Below are positions 53,686 through 63,089 of a DNA stretch of 64,000 nt, piece by piece. The translations under genes were made by a program, and so were the position numbers. The DNA is from Brenneria roseae subsp. roseae. GTDB lineage: Bacteria > Pseudomonadota > Gammaproteobacteria > Enterobacterales > Enterobacteriaceae. The first letter of the stretch is position 1. The number at the start of each line of letters is the position of its first letter. Location of the stretch: contig NZ_KZ819022.1 in assembly GCF_003115845.1 (NCBI RefSeq), positions 124,001 through 188,000 of the forward strand, read 5' to 3'. The notes beneath the pieces are model-generated. The model was not told the DNA's origin. It searched no databases and saw only the letters and a program-made list of their open reading frames with translations.

Positions 53686-55020
53686 ATGAACAAGACCGAA
53701 ATTGAAAAACTCGTTGTGCAATATCCATTGGTGCAGCGCCTCATCGATTTAGACGCTGTCACCTGGTTTAACCCCAACGTAACATCGCTGGAACAAGGGC
53801 TGCCCTATGTCGGACTGACGGCAGAGGATGTTGCCGATGCGGAAGCCCGTTTGCAGCGCTTTGCTCCTTTTCTATGCCTGGCTTTTCCGGAAACGGCCAG
53901 AACGATGGGCATCATTGAGTCCGAGGTGGTGGCCATTCCGGCGATGCAGAAAGCGCTGGAGCAGCGCTACCAGCAGACGATCGCCGGTCAGGTATGGTTG
54001 AAAAAAGATAGCCACCTGCCAATTTCCGGCTCTATCAAGGCGCGGGGGGGAATTTATGAAGTCCTGGCCCATGCGGAAAAACTGGCGTTGGACGCAGGCA
54101 TGCTCAGTCTGGAGGATGATTACCGCATTCTCTGTTCCGACAAATTTCGCCGGTTTTTCAGTCAGTACAGCATTGCGGTGGGCTCTACCGGCAATCTGGG
54201 GATGTCGATTGGCATCATGAGCGCTAAATTGGGCTTCAGCGTCAGCGTACACATGTCTGCCGACGCCCGCGCCTGGAAAAAGCAAAAGCTGCGCGATAAT
54301 GGCGTGAATGTGGTGGAGTACGCCGAAGATTATGGCGTTGCCGTGGCGCAGGGACGAAAAGAGGCGGAGTCTGATCCCCACTGCTTTTTCATCGACGATG
54401 AAAATTCGCGCACGCTGTTTCTGGGGTATGCCGTAGCCGGAAACCGCCTGCGTCGGCAGTTTGAACAGATGAATTTGCAGGTTGATGAGCAGCACCCGCT
54501 GTTTGTCTATCTGCCGTGCGGCGTGGGCGGGGGGCCCGGCGGCGTGGCGTTTGGCCTGAAGCTGGCGTTCGGCGATTGCGTACACTGTATTTTTGCTGAG
54601 CCGACCCATTCGCCCTGTATGCTGTTAGGCGTTCATACCGGGCTGCATGATGGGATCTCGGTACAGGATATCGGTATTGATAATCTGACGGCGGCAGACG
54701 GGCTGGCCGTGGGCCGCGCCTCCGGCTTCGTCGGACGGGCGATGGAGCGCCTGCTGGACGGGTTTTATACCCTGAGCGATCGGGAAATGTATGAGCTGCT
54801 TGGCCTGCTTGATGACTGTGAAGGCATTCAACTGGAACCCTCCGCGCTGGCCGGCATGGCCGGTCCGCTGCGGGTGTGTGCGGATACGGCGTACCAACAT
54901 CGTATGGGGATGGACGCTGGCATGATGCAGCGGGCGACGCATCTGGTCTGGGCGACCGGCGGCGGTATGGTGCCGCCCGACGAAATGGCGAAATATCTGG
55001 CGGCGGCCCGGCAGGCCTGA
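53686..55020 (+). CDS. dsdA: D-serine dehydratase DsdA
   Basis: DsdA is a PLP enzyme that converts D-serine to pyruvate and ammonia. From ATG 53686 (GAAGAGAAAAGTG before it) the protein is 444 residues (442 in E. coli). The PLP-binding lysine is Lys118 in SGSIKARGG, the phosphate-binding glycine loop is in [11 protein letters not shown] frame starting seven codons earlier (53665) overlaps dsdX and is less likely. The operon ends here; a strong inverted repeat follows at 55075. Confidence 0.95.
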   Translation: MNKTEIEKLVVQYPLVQRLIDLDAVTWFNPNVTSLEQGLPYVGLTAEDVADAEARLQRFAPFLCLAFPETARTMGIIESEVVAIPAMQKALEQRYQQTIAGQVWLKKDSHLPISGSIKARGGIYEVLAHAEKLALDAGMLSLEDDYRILCSDKFRRFFSQYSIAVGSTGNLGMSIGIMSAKLGFSVSVHMSADARAWKKQKLRDNGVNVVEYAEDYGVAVAQGRKEAESDPHCFFIDDENSRTLFLGYAVAGNRLRRQFEQMNLQVDEQHPLFVYLPCGVGGGPGGVAFGLKLAFGDCVHCIFAEPTHSPCMLLGVHTGLHDGISVQDIGIDNLTAADGLAVGRASGFVGRAMERLLDGFYTLSDREMYELLGLLDDCEGIQLEPSALAGMAGPLRVCADTAYQHRMGMDAGMMQRATHLVWATGGGMVPPDEMAKYLAAARQA

Positions 55021-55074
55021 TGCGGCGGCGCACCGCGGTTACGCGTGTCGCTGCACGGAGATAGACGGTAAACA

Positions 55075-55104
55075 CATCCTGAATCGCAGATGCGATTCAG
55101 GATG
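55075..55104. terminator. 14-bp inverted repeat after dsdA
   Basis: CATCCTGAATCGCA and TGCGATTCAGGATG form a perfect stem between the convergent dsdA and EIIB genes. No long T-run follows. Confidence 0.65.
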
Positions 55105-55122
55105 AACGCCAGCGACGCGCGG

Positions 55123-55467
55123 TCAGCGCGGGTCAGGGGTATTGAGTTCGAATAGCGTCGCCAGTTCGTGTCGCAGATTATCGGACTGTTTACCGAAGAT
55201 CGCCTGTACCTGATGGCCGACAATAATGACCCCCAGTGCGCCAAGTTTTTGCAGATGAGCGCTGTTGACCAACCGCAGACTGTGTACCTCGACACGCAGA
55301 CGGGTAATGCAGGCATCCAGACTGACAATATTCTCTTTGCCGCCGAACGCACTGACCAACTGCTGTAGATTCTCTTCATCCATTGGCGATGCGATCTCGA
55401 TTTCCGATAGTTGCTTCTTGCCAAGCATTGATGTGAACAATTTCTTGAATTTGTGGATTTTCCCCAT
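55123..55467 (-). CDS. Stand-alone glucose-family PTS EIIB domain
   Basis: The protein is about 114 residues and corresponds to the EIIB domain of PtsG/NagE-type permeases: [25 protein letters not shown] (phosphorylated Cys at position 53 from ATG 55467) and the C-terminal [15 protein letters not shown] block. No EIIC or EIIA is adjacent. The start with GAAGG eight bases upstream of ATG 55467 is preferred to a GTG three codons earlier. It could be phosphorylated by HPr/EIIA and pass phosphate to a permease elsewhere, or serve as a regulator (inference). Confidence 0.85.
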   Translation of the reverse strand: MGKIHKFKKLFTSMLGKKQLSEIEIASPMDEENLQQLVSAFGGKENIVSLDACITRLRVEVHSLRLVNSAHLQKLGALGVIIVGHQVQAIFGKQSDNLRHELATLFELNTPDPR

Positions 55468-55541
55468 CGTCGTCACCTTCTTTGGTTTGGCTGACCAATT
55501 CTAACGTTGGTCAGCATCTTGAAAGCCATTGGATATGCCGT

Positions 55542-57611
55542 TTAGCCTGCCGCGCTGACGGCACGACGCAGTACCCGGCAGCCGTATCCCTGAATGGTGA
55601 TATCCCCGGATAAGGATTCGCCGGTGGTCATTTCCTCATAGGTCGCCGGTAGTACGATGCGCTGCGCGTGTCCCATATAGTTCTGCACGAAAATAAACTC
55701 GCTTTCACCATCGCTGCGGCGCTGGGCCGTCACCCCTGATGGCAGTGAGGTCGGCAGCGCCTGTGGCAGCTTCAGCTCTTGTATCAGCGTCGTGAAAAAA
55801 TCGCGCTGGAAGGTCAGATCATTACGGGAAGCGATGTAGTACGCTTTGCCATGACCGTAGTCGTTCACCGTGACGGCCGGACGTCCGGCATAAAAATCAC
55901 TGTTGTAATGCGCCAGGGCGCGGGCGCCTTCCAGATGGATAATCTCACACAGATGCGTGACCGTATAAGGCCCCTGCAACTGATGGTCATTCTGCGCCAA
56001 CCCGCTGATGCTGTTGCTTTCATGATCGTACAGACTGTCAATTTCCTCAGCCCAGATGCCCATAATAGGGCGTAGCGGTCCGGGGAAGCCGCCAAGGTGG
56101 CAGAGATCGGTTTCATTCACGATCCCTGACCAGTAGGTTGTGACGAAACGCCCGCCTTTCTGCACAAAGCTATCGACGCGTTCGGCAAATCCATCACGCA
56201 CCATATATAGCATCGGCGCGATAACCAGTTGATAAGCGGTGAGATCGGCGTCGGCATTGATCACATCCACGGCCACACCCTGTTCCCAGAACGGCCGGTA
56301 ATGCTCGGTGACGGTTTTTTCATAGAACAGACCGGCGTTACGCGGGCCCTGAGCATTATCCATTGCCCAGCGGCTTTCCCAGTCAAAAACGATCGCGACG
56401 TTGGCTTCGACCCGGCTTCCTGCGACTGGAGCAAGTTTCGTCAGTATTTCGCCCAGCGCCTGTACCTCCCGCCCTACTCGCGTGTCGATGTGACCCACAT
56501 GGTCGACCACTGCGCCGTGAAATTTCTCAACCGATCCCCGGCTTTTGCGCCATTGGAAATACTGTACGGAGTCGGAACCGTGGGCGACGGCCTGAAGTGA
56601 AGACAGAATATGCATGCCGGGTTTCTTCAACTTGCTGATAGGCTGCCAGTTGGTCATGCTGGGCGTAGATTCCATCAGATAGAAGGGTTTTCCGCCTTTC
56701 AACGTACGCATCAGGTCGTGATACATCGCGATATAAGCGCCCAGCGTGCAATCATCTTCTTCCTTATGCCATAGCGGATAACTGTCCCAGGAGATGAAAT
56801 CGATCGCTTTTGCTAATTGCCAGTAATCATAATCATAGAAATATTCCATGAAATTGGTGGTGGTTGGCAATGACGGGTTTTCCGCTTTCAGCGGCTGAAT
56901 TTCAGCGGCGCAGAAATCGGTGACTTGTGCGGTATTGAAACGTTTCCAGTCCAGATTCAGGCCGTGGATAGACATTTCCCCTACAGGAGAGGGCGGTTCG
57001 ATCTGTGACCAGTCGGTATAGATATGGCTCCAGAATGAACTCCACCAGGCTTTATTCAGCGCCTCCAGCGTGCCGTAGCGTGATTTCAGCCAGTGTCGGA
57101 ATGCATTCTGACAAAAATGGCAGTGACATTCCCCGCTGTATTCATTGGAAATATGCCAGCCAATCACCGCAGGATGATGAGAATAACGTTGAGCCAGTTT
57201 CGTATTGATTTGCCGAACTTTCTCTCGGTAAACCGGCGAGGTCAGGCAGTGATTGTGACGACCACCGTGCAGGGCCCGCATCTGATCGCTCCCCACCCGC
57301 AACACTTCGGGATATTTCCCGGACAACCATGCCGGGCGCGCGCCGCTCGGCGTAGCCAGAAAGACGAAAATACCGTTGGCGTACAAGCGATCCAGGATGT
57401 TATCCAGCCAGCCAAACTGATACCGTCCCTCTTGCGGCTCCAGCGCGGACCAGCTGAAAATGCCGACTGACATAACGTTGCACTGGGTTTGCTTCATCAT
57501 CTCAATGTCGTTGGCCAGGACTTCAGGGCTATCCAGCCATTGATCCGGGTTGTAATCGGCGCCGTGCAGCAGAACGGGAACCTTGCTGCTGAGTGGGGGA
57601 AACTTGAACAT
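55542..57611 (-). CDS. ganB: GH42 beta-galactosidase
   Basis: GH42 enzyme that releases galactose from the short galacto-oligosaccharides produced by the endogalactanase. The 689-residue protein has the acid/base Glu157 in HISNEYSGE and the nucleophile Glu314 in YLMESTPS, with the zinc-binding cysteines Cys122, Cys162, Cys164 and Cys167 typical of many GH42 proteins. No signal peptide, so it acts in the cytoplasm on imported galactobiose and galactotriose. In Dickeya this gene is named ganB (the Bacillus names are the reverse). It is last in the operon ganEFGAB. Confidence 0.93.
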   Translation of the reverse strand: MFKFPPLSSKVPVLLHGADYNPDQWLDSPEVLANDIEMMKQTQCNVMSVGIFSWSALEPQEGRYQFGWLDNILDRLYANGIFVFLATPSGARPAWLSGKYPEVLRVGSDQMRALHGGRHNHCLTSPVYREKVRQINTKLAQRYSHHPAVIGWHISNEYSGECHCHFCQNAFRHWLKSRYGTLEALNKAWWSSFWSHIYTDWSQIEPPSPVGEMSIHGLNLDWKRFNTAQVTDFCAAEIQPLKAENPSLPTTTNFMEYFYDYDYWQLAKAIDFISWDSYPLWHKEEDDCTLGAYIAMYHDLMRTLKGGKPFYLMESTPSMTNWQPISKLKKPGMHILSSLQAVAHGSDSVQYFQWRKSRGSVEKFHGAVVDHVGHIDTRVGREVQALGEILTKLAPVAGSRVEANVAIVFDWESRWAMDNAQGPRNAGLFYEKTVTEHYRPFWEQGVAVDVINADADLTAYQLVIAPMLYMVRDGFAERVDSFVQKGGRFVTTYWSGIVNETDLCHLGGFPGPLRPIMGIWAEEIDSLYDHESNSISGLAQNDHQLQGPYTVTHLCEIIHLEGARALAHYNSDFYAGRPAVTVNDYGHGKAYYIASRNDLTFQRDFFTTLIQELKLPQALPTSLPSGVTAQRRSDGESEFIFVQNYMGHAQRIVLPATYEEMTTGESLSGDITIQGYGCRVLRRAVSAAG

Positions 57612-57749
57612 CTCGTTCTCCTATAGGATAAAACATTGCCGGTACGGACTGACTATCCGGCAGATCGATGACAATCCCTTCCACCGCCGTCCTCTCCGGG
57701 GCGATGGAGGTCTGCGAGTGAAGCAAATCAGGACAGAATCAGAGGGCCA

Positions 57750-58973
57750 TCAATGCTGGTTAAATACTTTGATTGACGGCAGCACGTTGCCCTGACAGTT
57801 GAACAGCGCCTGATTTTCCCGGGCGTTGCCTTCCTTCCATTCATCCTTGTTGTATTTCATACCGGCTTTGGTCGCCCAGGTGGCGCCAGGCGTCGGCAGC
57901 CAGATCGGTTCCCAGTAAAATACGCCTTTGCCACGATGGTCCGGCACGTTGATAACGCTTTGCATCAGGTCGTGAAGATAGTCTGCCTGACCTTGTACGG
58001 ACGCCGGGTAGCCGCCTGCATCCAGCTCTTTCTGCTGGAAGCTGTTTTCCGCGTTGTCGCAGTTTTCCAGCGTGTAGGCGTAAGCGGCCTCAACAACGAT
58101 GATGTCTTTGTTGTAGCGCTTGGTAACGTCATTCATGTTGTATTGCAGCGCGCTGATCGGACCGTTCCAGTAGGTGTAGAACGACGCGCCGATGATATCG
58201 AACGGAACGTTGCGTTTGGTAATTTCATCAAACCACCAGATAAAGGTGTCGTTTTTGGTGCCTTCCGCCAGATGCAACATGATCTTGACGTTATCGTCCG
58301 CGCCCTGCGCGTCTTTGACGCCCTGAATCCCGGCTTTCAACAGCGTCGCCAGGCGATCAAATTCACCGCCGCCCTGGCCCCAGCTTTTACCTTCCGGCCA
58401 CAGCATACCGCCGTTCAGTTCGTTACCCACCTGCACCATATCCGGCATCACGCCGGCTTTCCTGAATTCGCTGATAGTGGTTTTGGTGTAATCGTGAACT
58501 GCTGCCGTCAACTGCTCCATGTTCAGGCTGTCCCAGGCTTTGGGCTTATTCTGATGGGCCGGATCGGTCCAGAAATCACTGTAGTGGAAATCCAGCAGCA
58601 GCTTCATGCCGTTGGCTTTGGCGCGTTTGGCCAGCGCCAGTGTGGTAGCCAAATCGTTGTTACCGCCGCCGTAGGCGTTACCTGCCGCATCTTTCGGATC
58701 GTTCCAGATGCGCAGACGGATAGTGTTAATCCCGTTTTCTTTCAGGATCAGTATGGCGTCTTTTTGCCTGCCCTGTTCGTCATAGAACTTGCCGCCATGC
58801 TTTTCCACTTCATGCAGCATGGAGATATCCGCGCCTTTGATAAAATCGGCAGGGACGTTCAGCAGCTTATTGATGGTGACATTTTCCGCCGCGTGCAGCG
58901 TTTGCGGCAGGGAGAAGGACAACAGGCCGGTCGCGAGCATGGCGGCCATCAGTACGCGTTTTTTCATTTTCAT
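57750..58973 (-). CDS. ganA: Arabinogalactan endo-beta-1,4-galactanase (GH53)
   Basis: GH53 endogalactanase that cleaves the beta-1,4-galactan side chains of pectin. The 407-residue protein starts with a Sec signal peptide (MKMKKRVLMAAMLATGLLSF...LHAAE), and the catalytic pair is visible: Glu185 in VGNELNGG (acid/base) and Glu295 in VVEAAYAYT (nucleophile), with DFHYSDFWTDPAHQ near residue 130. It is secreted to the periplasm or outside. A large antisense frame exists on the other strand but is only the codon shadow. It lies between ganG and ganB. Confidence 0.94.
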   Translation of the reverse strand: MKMKKRVLMAAMLATGLLSFSLPQTLHAAENVTINKLLNVPADFIKGADISMLHEVEKHGGKFYDEQGRQKDAILILKENGINTIRLRIWNDPKDAAGNAYGGGNNDLATTLALAKRAKANGMKLLLDFHYSDFWTDPAHQNKPKAWDSLNMEQLTAAVHDYTKTTISEFRKAGVMPDMVQVGNELNGGMLWPEGKSWGQGGGEFDRLATLLKAGIQGVKDAQGADDNVKIMLHLAEGTKNDTFIWWFDEITKRNVPFDIIGASFYTYWNGPISALQYNMNDVTKRYNKDIIVVEAAYAYTLENCDNAENSFQQKELDAGGYPASVQGQADYLHDLMQSVINVPDHRGKGVFYWEPIWLPTPGATWATKAGMKYNKDEWKEGNARENQALFNCQGNVLPSIKVFNQH

Positions 58974-59010
58974 TTTGACGTTCCTGGAATGTATACAGAT
59001 GTTGATGTCG

Positions 59011-59859
59011 TTATCCTTTGGTTCCGCCCGAGGTCAGGCCAGAAACAAAATACTTTTGCAAAGAGAGATAAAGAATGGCGACGGGCACGGCAATCAATAC
59101 GGCCCCGGCCGCGTAAGTGGTGTAGCTGGCCCCCATCTTTTGCGCGACCAGGTTGTACAACCCGATCGGCAGCGTGAACTGATCCGGGGTGCGTAAAATG
59201 GTGCTCGCCAGAATGAAATCCCCCAGCGGACCGGTGAAGGAAAACAGGGCGATAACCGCAATGATCGGCTTCGACAACGGCATGATAATTTCGATGAAGA
59301 TGCGGAAATTACCGGCTCCATCCATTCTGGCCGACTCATCCAGATCCTTGGGAATGGCATCCAGATAACCTTTCATCAGATAGGTATTCATTGGGATCAT
59401 GCCGCCGACATACACCAGCACCAGGGCGATATGGCTGTTAACCAGTCCCAGCATTTGCGCCAGTACAAAGATGGCGATTAGCGCGGAGAACTGCGGGATC
59501 ATCTGCAACAGCAGGAACAACATCAGCCCGTTCTGACGTCCGCGAAAGCGAAAACGGGAGAACGAGTAGGCGGTAAAGCTGACGCTGATCAGGGTTAGAA
59601 TCATGGTCAGCAGGCTGATTTTCATCGAGTTCCAATACCAGGACGCATAATCGATTTGCCCGTTAAACAGCTCCTGATAATGAATAAATGAAAAATTCTC
59701 CGGAATAATGGAGGTATTCAGCAGGCTGCTGCCAGGATTCAGGGAAGCGCCCACCGTCCAGATCAGCGGATAAATGATAATGACGGCCACCATCAGCAGC
59801 AGATAGGTCAGCCCGAGCTTGATGAAATTCTGCCTTTTTGCGCTGTGTTTCATTTTCAT
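59011..59859 (-). CDS. ganG: Galacto-oligosaccharide ABC permease GanG
   Basis: The 282-residue MalG-like permease has about six transmembrane helices and the EAA loop PKDLDESARMDGAGNFRIF typical of binding-protein-dependent transporters of the sugar family. It pairs with GanF in the membrane to import galactan fragments. The gene follows ganF after 12 bases and precedes ganA by 37 bases. It lacks a signal peptide. Expected partner: binding protein GanE and ATPase GanC. Confidence 0.93.
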   Translation of the reverse strand: MKMKHSAKRQNFIKLGLTYLLLMVAVIIIYPLIWTVGASLNPGSSLLNTSIIPENFSFIHYQELFNGQIDYASWYWNSMKISLLTMILTLISVSFTAYSFSRFRFRGRQNGLMLFLLLQMIPQFSALIAIFVLAQMLGLVNSHIALVLVYVGGMIPMNTYLMKGYLDAIPKDLDESARMDGAGNFRIFIEIIMPLSKPIIAVIALFSFTGPLGDFILASTILRTPDQFTLPIGLYNLVAQKMGASYTTYAAGAVLIAVPVAILYLSLQKYFVSGLTSGGTKG

Positions 59860-59871
59860 CGGTGTGCTTCC

Positions 59872-61176
59872 CTAGGCCATGTTGTCTTGTTTAAAGGAGT
59901 TGGTCGCACGGAACTGCCATAGCGCGATGCCTACCACAAAAATCGACAGCAGTATGGTGATGCTGGCGGCAATCGCGTACTGGGAAGACGACATCGTGAG
60001 TTTGTAAATCCATGAAACCAGAATATCCGTTCCGCCCGCGTTGGAGCCGATGACCGCCGGCCCACCGTTATTGAACAGATAGATGATGTTGAAGTTGTTA
60101 AAATTGAACGTGTACTGCGTGATGATGATCGGGGCAATGGAGTAAAGCACCAGCGGCAAGGTAATCGTCGTCAGCTTGTACCAACTGCTTGCTCCGTCAA
60201 TGGTGGCGGCTTCATAGAGATCGTCGGGAATCGCTTGCAGAACGCCGGTCGTCATGGCGAATACGAACGGGAATCCGAGCCAGGTTTGCATCAGAATCAG
60301 CGCGGTTTTGGTCCAGAACGGATCGGTCATCCAGGCTTTGGGTTCAATGCCCCACGCCGCCAGAATCCCGTTATTGATTACCCCGAAGGTTTCGTTGAAC
60401 ATGCCGGCAAATACCAGGATGGTGACAAAACCCGGCACCGCCCACGGTAAAATCAGAATGGTACGAATCAACGGTTTGAAACGCAGCCCTTTCTGATTCA
60501 CCAGAATGGCCAGCAGAATACCGACGGCACACTGTAATGTGGTAGCGATAAGCGTCCAGATGACCGTCCATTGCAGTACGTCAAAGAAGGTGGAACGCCA
60601 CAAATCGAGCCGGAAAATATTGATAAAGTTCTTCATGCCGACCCAGTCAACCAGCTTGGCAGGCGGCGTGTGATACAGATCGTAATTGGTAAAGGCAATC
60701 GAAAAACCGAAGATGATGGGGAAAATCACCACGAACACCAGCAGGATAAAACCGGGGGTGATCATCAGGTAGGGGAAGCCTTCACTCAGCAATAACTGAT
60801 ACTGTTTTTTTATGCTGCTCAGCGGCAGACCGTTATCCCGTCTGGCGCCGCAAGCATAGGCATCACGCAGGCTATAGTAGTAAACACCGATGCCGAAGGC
60901 GGCAACGATCAGGCTGATAATCCCTTTCGCCAGCAAAAAAATGGAGTGATCGCGTGGCAGTTCTGTACCCAGCGTAATTAATCCCCAGGTGCCTTCCCGT
61001 AAAAAGTCATGAAATACGCTGATGAAGCAGACGATGACAACGGAAAAAAAAGCGCCTTTAACAAACTGGCGGTTATAAATTTGCCCGAGTCCGGGGATCA
61101 GCCCCAGCAAGAGCGCGAGTCTTGCATGGCGACTGCCACCTTCATGTTGCGCAAGGCCGCGAGTATTGACGATCAC
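59872..61176 (-). CDS. ganF: Galacto-oligosaccharide ABC permease GanF
   Basis: MalF-like permease. The start chosen is the GTG at 61176, preceded by AGGAGG at six bases; a longer frame to 61242 would run through the hairpin upstream and is unlikely. From there the protein is about 434 residues with a large N-terminal section containing GLIPGLGQIYN (a typical MalF cytosolic segment), about eight helices and the EAA loop DDLYEAATIDGASSW. Together with GanG it forms the channel for galactotriose. It is separated from ganE by the hairpin at 61201-61234. Confidence 0.93.
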   Translation of the reverse strand: MIVNTRGLAQHEGGSRHARLALLLGLIPGLGQIYNRQFVKGAFFSVVIVCFISVFHDFLREGTWGLITLGTELPRDHSIFLLAKGIISLIVAAFGIGVYYYSLRDAYACGARRDNGLPLSSIKKQYQLLLSEGFPYLMITPGFILLVFVVIFPIIFGFSIAFTNYDLYHTPPAKLVDWVGMKNFINIFRLDLWRSTFFDVLQWTVIWTLIATTLQCAVGILLAILVNQKGLRFKPLIRTILILPWAVPGFVTILVFAGMFNETFGVINNGILAAWGIEPKAWMTDPFWTKTALILMQTWLGFPFVFAMTTGVLQAIPDDLYEAATIDGASSWYKLTTITLPLVLYSIAPIIITQYTFNFNNFNIIYLFNNGGPAVIGSNAGGTDILVSWIYKLTMSSSQYAIAASITILLSIFVVGIALWQFRATNSFKQDNMA

Positions 61177-61200
61177 ACTATACCTCCTGTCTATCAAGAA

Positions 61201-61234
61201 CATGGGTAAACGCCAAACGCCGGGTTTACCCATG
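61201..61234 (-). terminator. ganE-ganF intergenic hairpin
   Basis: CATGGGTAAAC and GTTTACCCATG form an 11-bp stem with a 12-base loop, 23 bases downstream of the ganE stop. The T-run is absent. Such hairpins protect the upstream message and raise binding-protein output relative to the permeases, as in malE-malF. Confidence 0.75.
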
Positions 61235-61257
61235 CTCACCAACCATGATGCGATGGC

Positions 61258-62490
61258 TTATTGGTTACTGTGGTTGGCTTCGATCTGCATGTTTATGGTT
61301 TTCACGGCGGATTCCAGCGCGGCCTTGGTATCTTGTTTGCCCGTCACGCTCAGTTGCAGGGCGCTGTTGGCGGGTGTCCAGACTTCCTGCATCTCTGGCA
61401 CGCTCGGCATCGGTACGGCATAACCGGACTGAATCGCAACGGCGCGTGCTTTTTCATCATTCTTGATGAGAGGATCGTCAACCAGTGCGGTGATTGGCGG
61501 GATTTCACCCGTCATCTGGAAGCGAATTTTGGCGTATTCAGGCTGGTTGATGAACTCGATAAACTTCTGCGCCAGCGCTTTGTTTTTGGAGTAGGTGGAG
61601 ATGCTGTAGCCTTTTACGCCCAACAGAGAACGTGGGTGCTCGCCGTTAGGCAGCAATGGCAGCGGGGCGACGCCATAGTTAACGCCCGCATTTTTATAAG
61701 GCTGGAATGCCCAGGGACCGGTAATGACCGCCGCGGCTTTTTTCTCGGTAAACAGGGAGTCGATGGCGTTGGCGCCGGTTTCACCGACAATGCCCGGCGG
61801 GAACAGACCATCGGCATAGAATTTCTTGATGTAGTTAACCGCATCGATAGTGGCTTTTTTATCCAGGCCAATGTCTTTGACGTTCGGCGAACCATTGCTG
61901 TTCTGGCCGAAAATGTAGCCGCCCATGCCGGCGATCACGCCATAGGCGTAATAGATTTCATCGAATTTTGCCAGCAGACCGTAACGGCCTTCAGATCGTT
62001 GCTGTGCGGAGAAGGTAAACAGGTCGTCAAATTTTTCCGGCGGCTGCGGCATTAAATCTTTGTTGTATACCAGTACGATGGTTTCCACCGCTTTAGGAAT
62101 GCCATACAGCTTGCCATTGTAGGTTTGTGCCTCCAATGCGGGTTTGGTAAAGCTGGCGAGGTAAGTCGGGTCGGGGTTCAGTTCAGTTATCAGCCCTTGT
62201 ACCACTGCCGTACCGATTTGATCGTGGGGCATAACAAAGACGTCAGGACCGATGCCTGCCGGGCCATCGAGACGGAGTTTTTCAATCTGCTGCGCATAAG
62301 GGGATTCCAGCACTTTGATTTTGACATTGTTCTGTGCTTCAAAGGCCTTAATTGCATCGGCAATCCCGTCGGATTTTTTTATGTCTTCCCATACCAGGAG
62401 TTCCTGCTCGGCGGATAAGGCCGATTTGCTGAAAATTCCTGTGATACCCAGTGATATCATCATGACGGTCGTCAATGTTTTCATTTTCAT
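61258..62490 (-). CDS. ganE: Galacto-oligosaccharide-binding protein GanE
   Basis: MalE-like periplasmic binding protein. The 410 residues begin with a signal peptide (MKMKTLTTVMMISLGITGIFSKSALSAEQ, cleavage after SALSA). The mature part shows blocks of the maltose-type family: AFEAQNNVKIKV, IGPDVFVMPHDQIG, YGIPKAVETIVLVYNKDL, and a C-terminal QEVWTPANSALQL. It is the first gene of ganEFGAB; its start faces ganC across a 600-base divergent region with CRP-like and LacI-like operator sites. Confidence 0.93.
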   Translation of the reverse strand: MKMKTLTTVMMISLGITGIFSKSALSAEQELLVWEDIKKSDGIADAIKAFEAQNNVKIKVLESPYAQQIEKLRLDGPAGIGPDVFVMPHDQIGTAVVQGLITELNPDPTYLASFTKPALEAQTYNGKLYGIPKAVETIVLVYNKDLMPQPPEKFDDLFTFSAQQRSEGRYGLLAKFDEIYYAYGVIAGMGGYIFGQNSNGSPNVKDIGLDKKATIDAVNYIKKFYADGLFPPGIVGETGANAIDSLFTEKKAAAVITGPWAFQPYKNAGVNYGVAPLPLLPNGEHPRSLLGVKGYSISTYSKNKALAQKFIEFINQPEYAKIRFQMTGEIPPITALVDDPLIKNDEKARAVAIQSGYAVPMPSVPEMQEVWTPANSALQLSVTGKQDTKAALESAVKTINMQIEANHSNQ

Positions 62491-63089
62491 TATTAATCCT
62501 CGCGCTGTTGTTAGGCATAAATCATGTCAGGCAAAAATCATGGTAAGGAAATCCTCGCTTACCTTCCTTCACACCGACGCTGGCTATTTCATTGTAACGT
62601 TACATAAAACACCTGATTACGACGGATTAGGCGGTAAACTCTGCTTCCGGCATATATCAATAGAGCCGATCGGCTTTTTGCTGCGTGATGCTGAATCGAA
62701 CGAAGGGATCCAGTAATCGATTAATTAATAAGAGATTCACGCATATTGCTGCCAGCTGTGTCGCCTCGGTTATCCGCTTTCCTTGCAGAAAGAGAAACGT
62801 CATAAAATAGGGTAACGGTTACACCGGCGACGATTACATTAAGCAGAGTGCGCCACGTCTGCCAGTGAAACATGTAAAGGCTGTGATCTTATGCACAAAA
62901 GTAACCCCCTGTTTGTGCAAACGGTTACACCATGCTGTTATATTGATGCCATGACCAGAATATAGCGGCGTTTTACCCGACGTTATCGCATTACAGTGTG
63001 ATGGCGAAGCCAGGTTGCACAGGGAAAGATCTGGCGGTTTTATTCAACGCCTGAGCTATGAAAATCAAAATTATCAAGAGGTTATTGTT
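62491..63089. promoter_or_regulatory. Divergent ganE/ganC control region
   Basis: No gene is supported in these 599 bases. TGTAACGTTACA (62593-62604) is a perfect 12-bp palindrome of the LacI-family type. AACGGTTACACC occurs twice, at 62814-62825 (as part of GTAAC-G-GTTAC) and at 62920-62931. TGTGA-N6-GCACA (62882-62897) is a strong CRP site, and TGTGC-N6-TTACA (62914-62929) a weaker one overlapping the last operator-like copy. The gan repressor GanR of related species is LacI-type, which fits. Confidence 0.65.

Noticed and set aside
57936..59177. 413-codon frame antisense to ganA and ganG
   Set aside because: It is a shadow of the GC-rich codons of two well-supported genes; no ribosome-binding site or domain.
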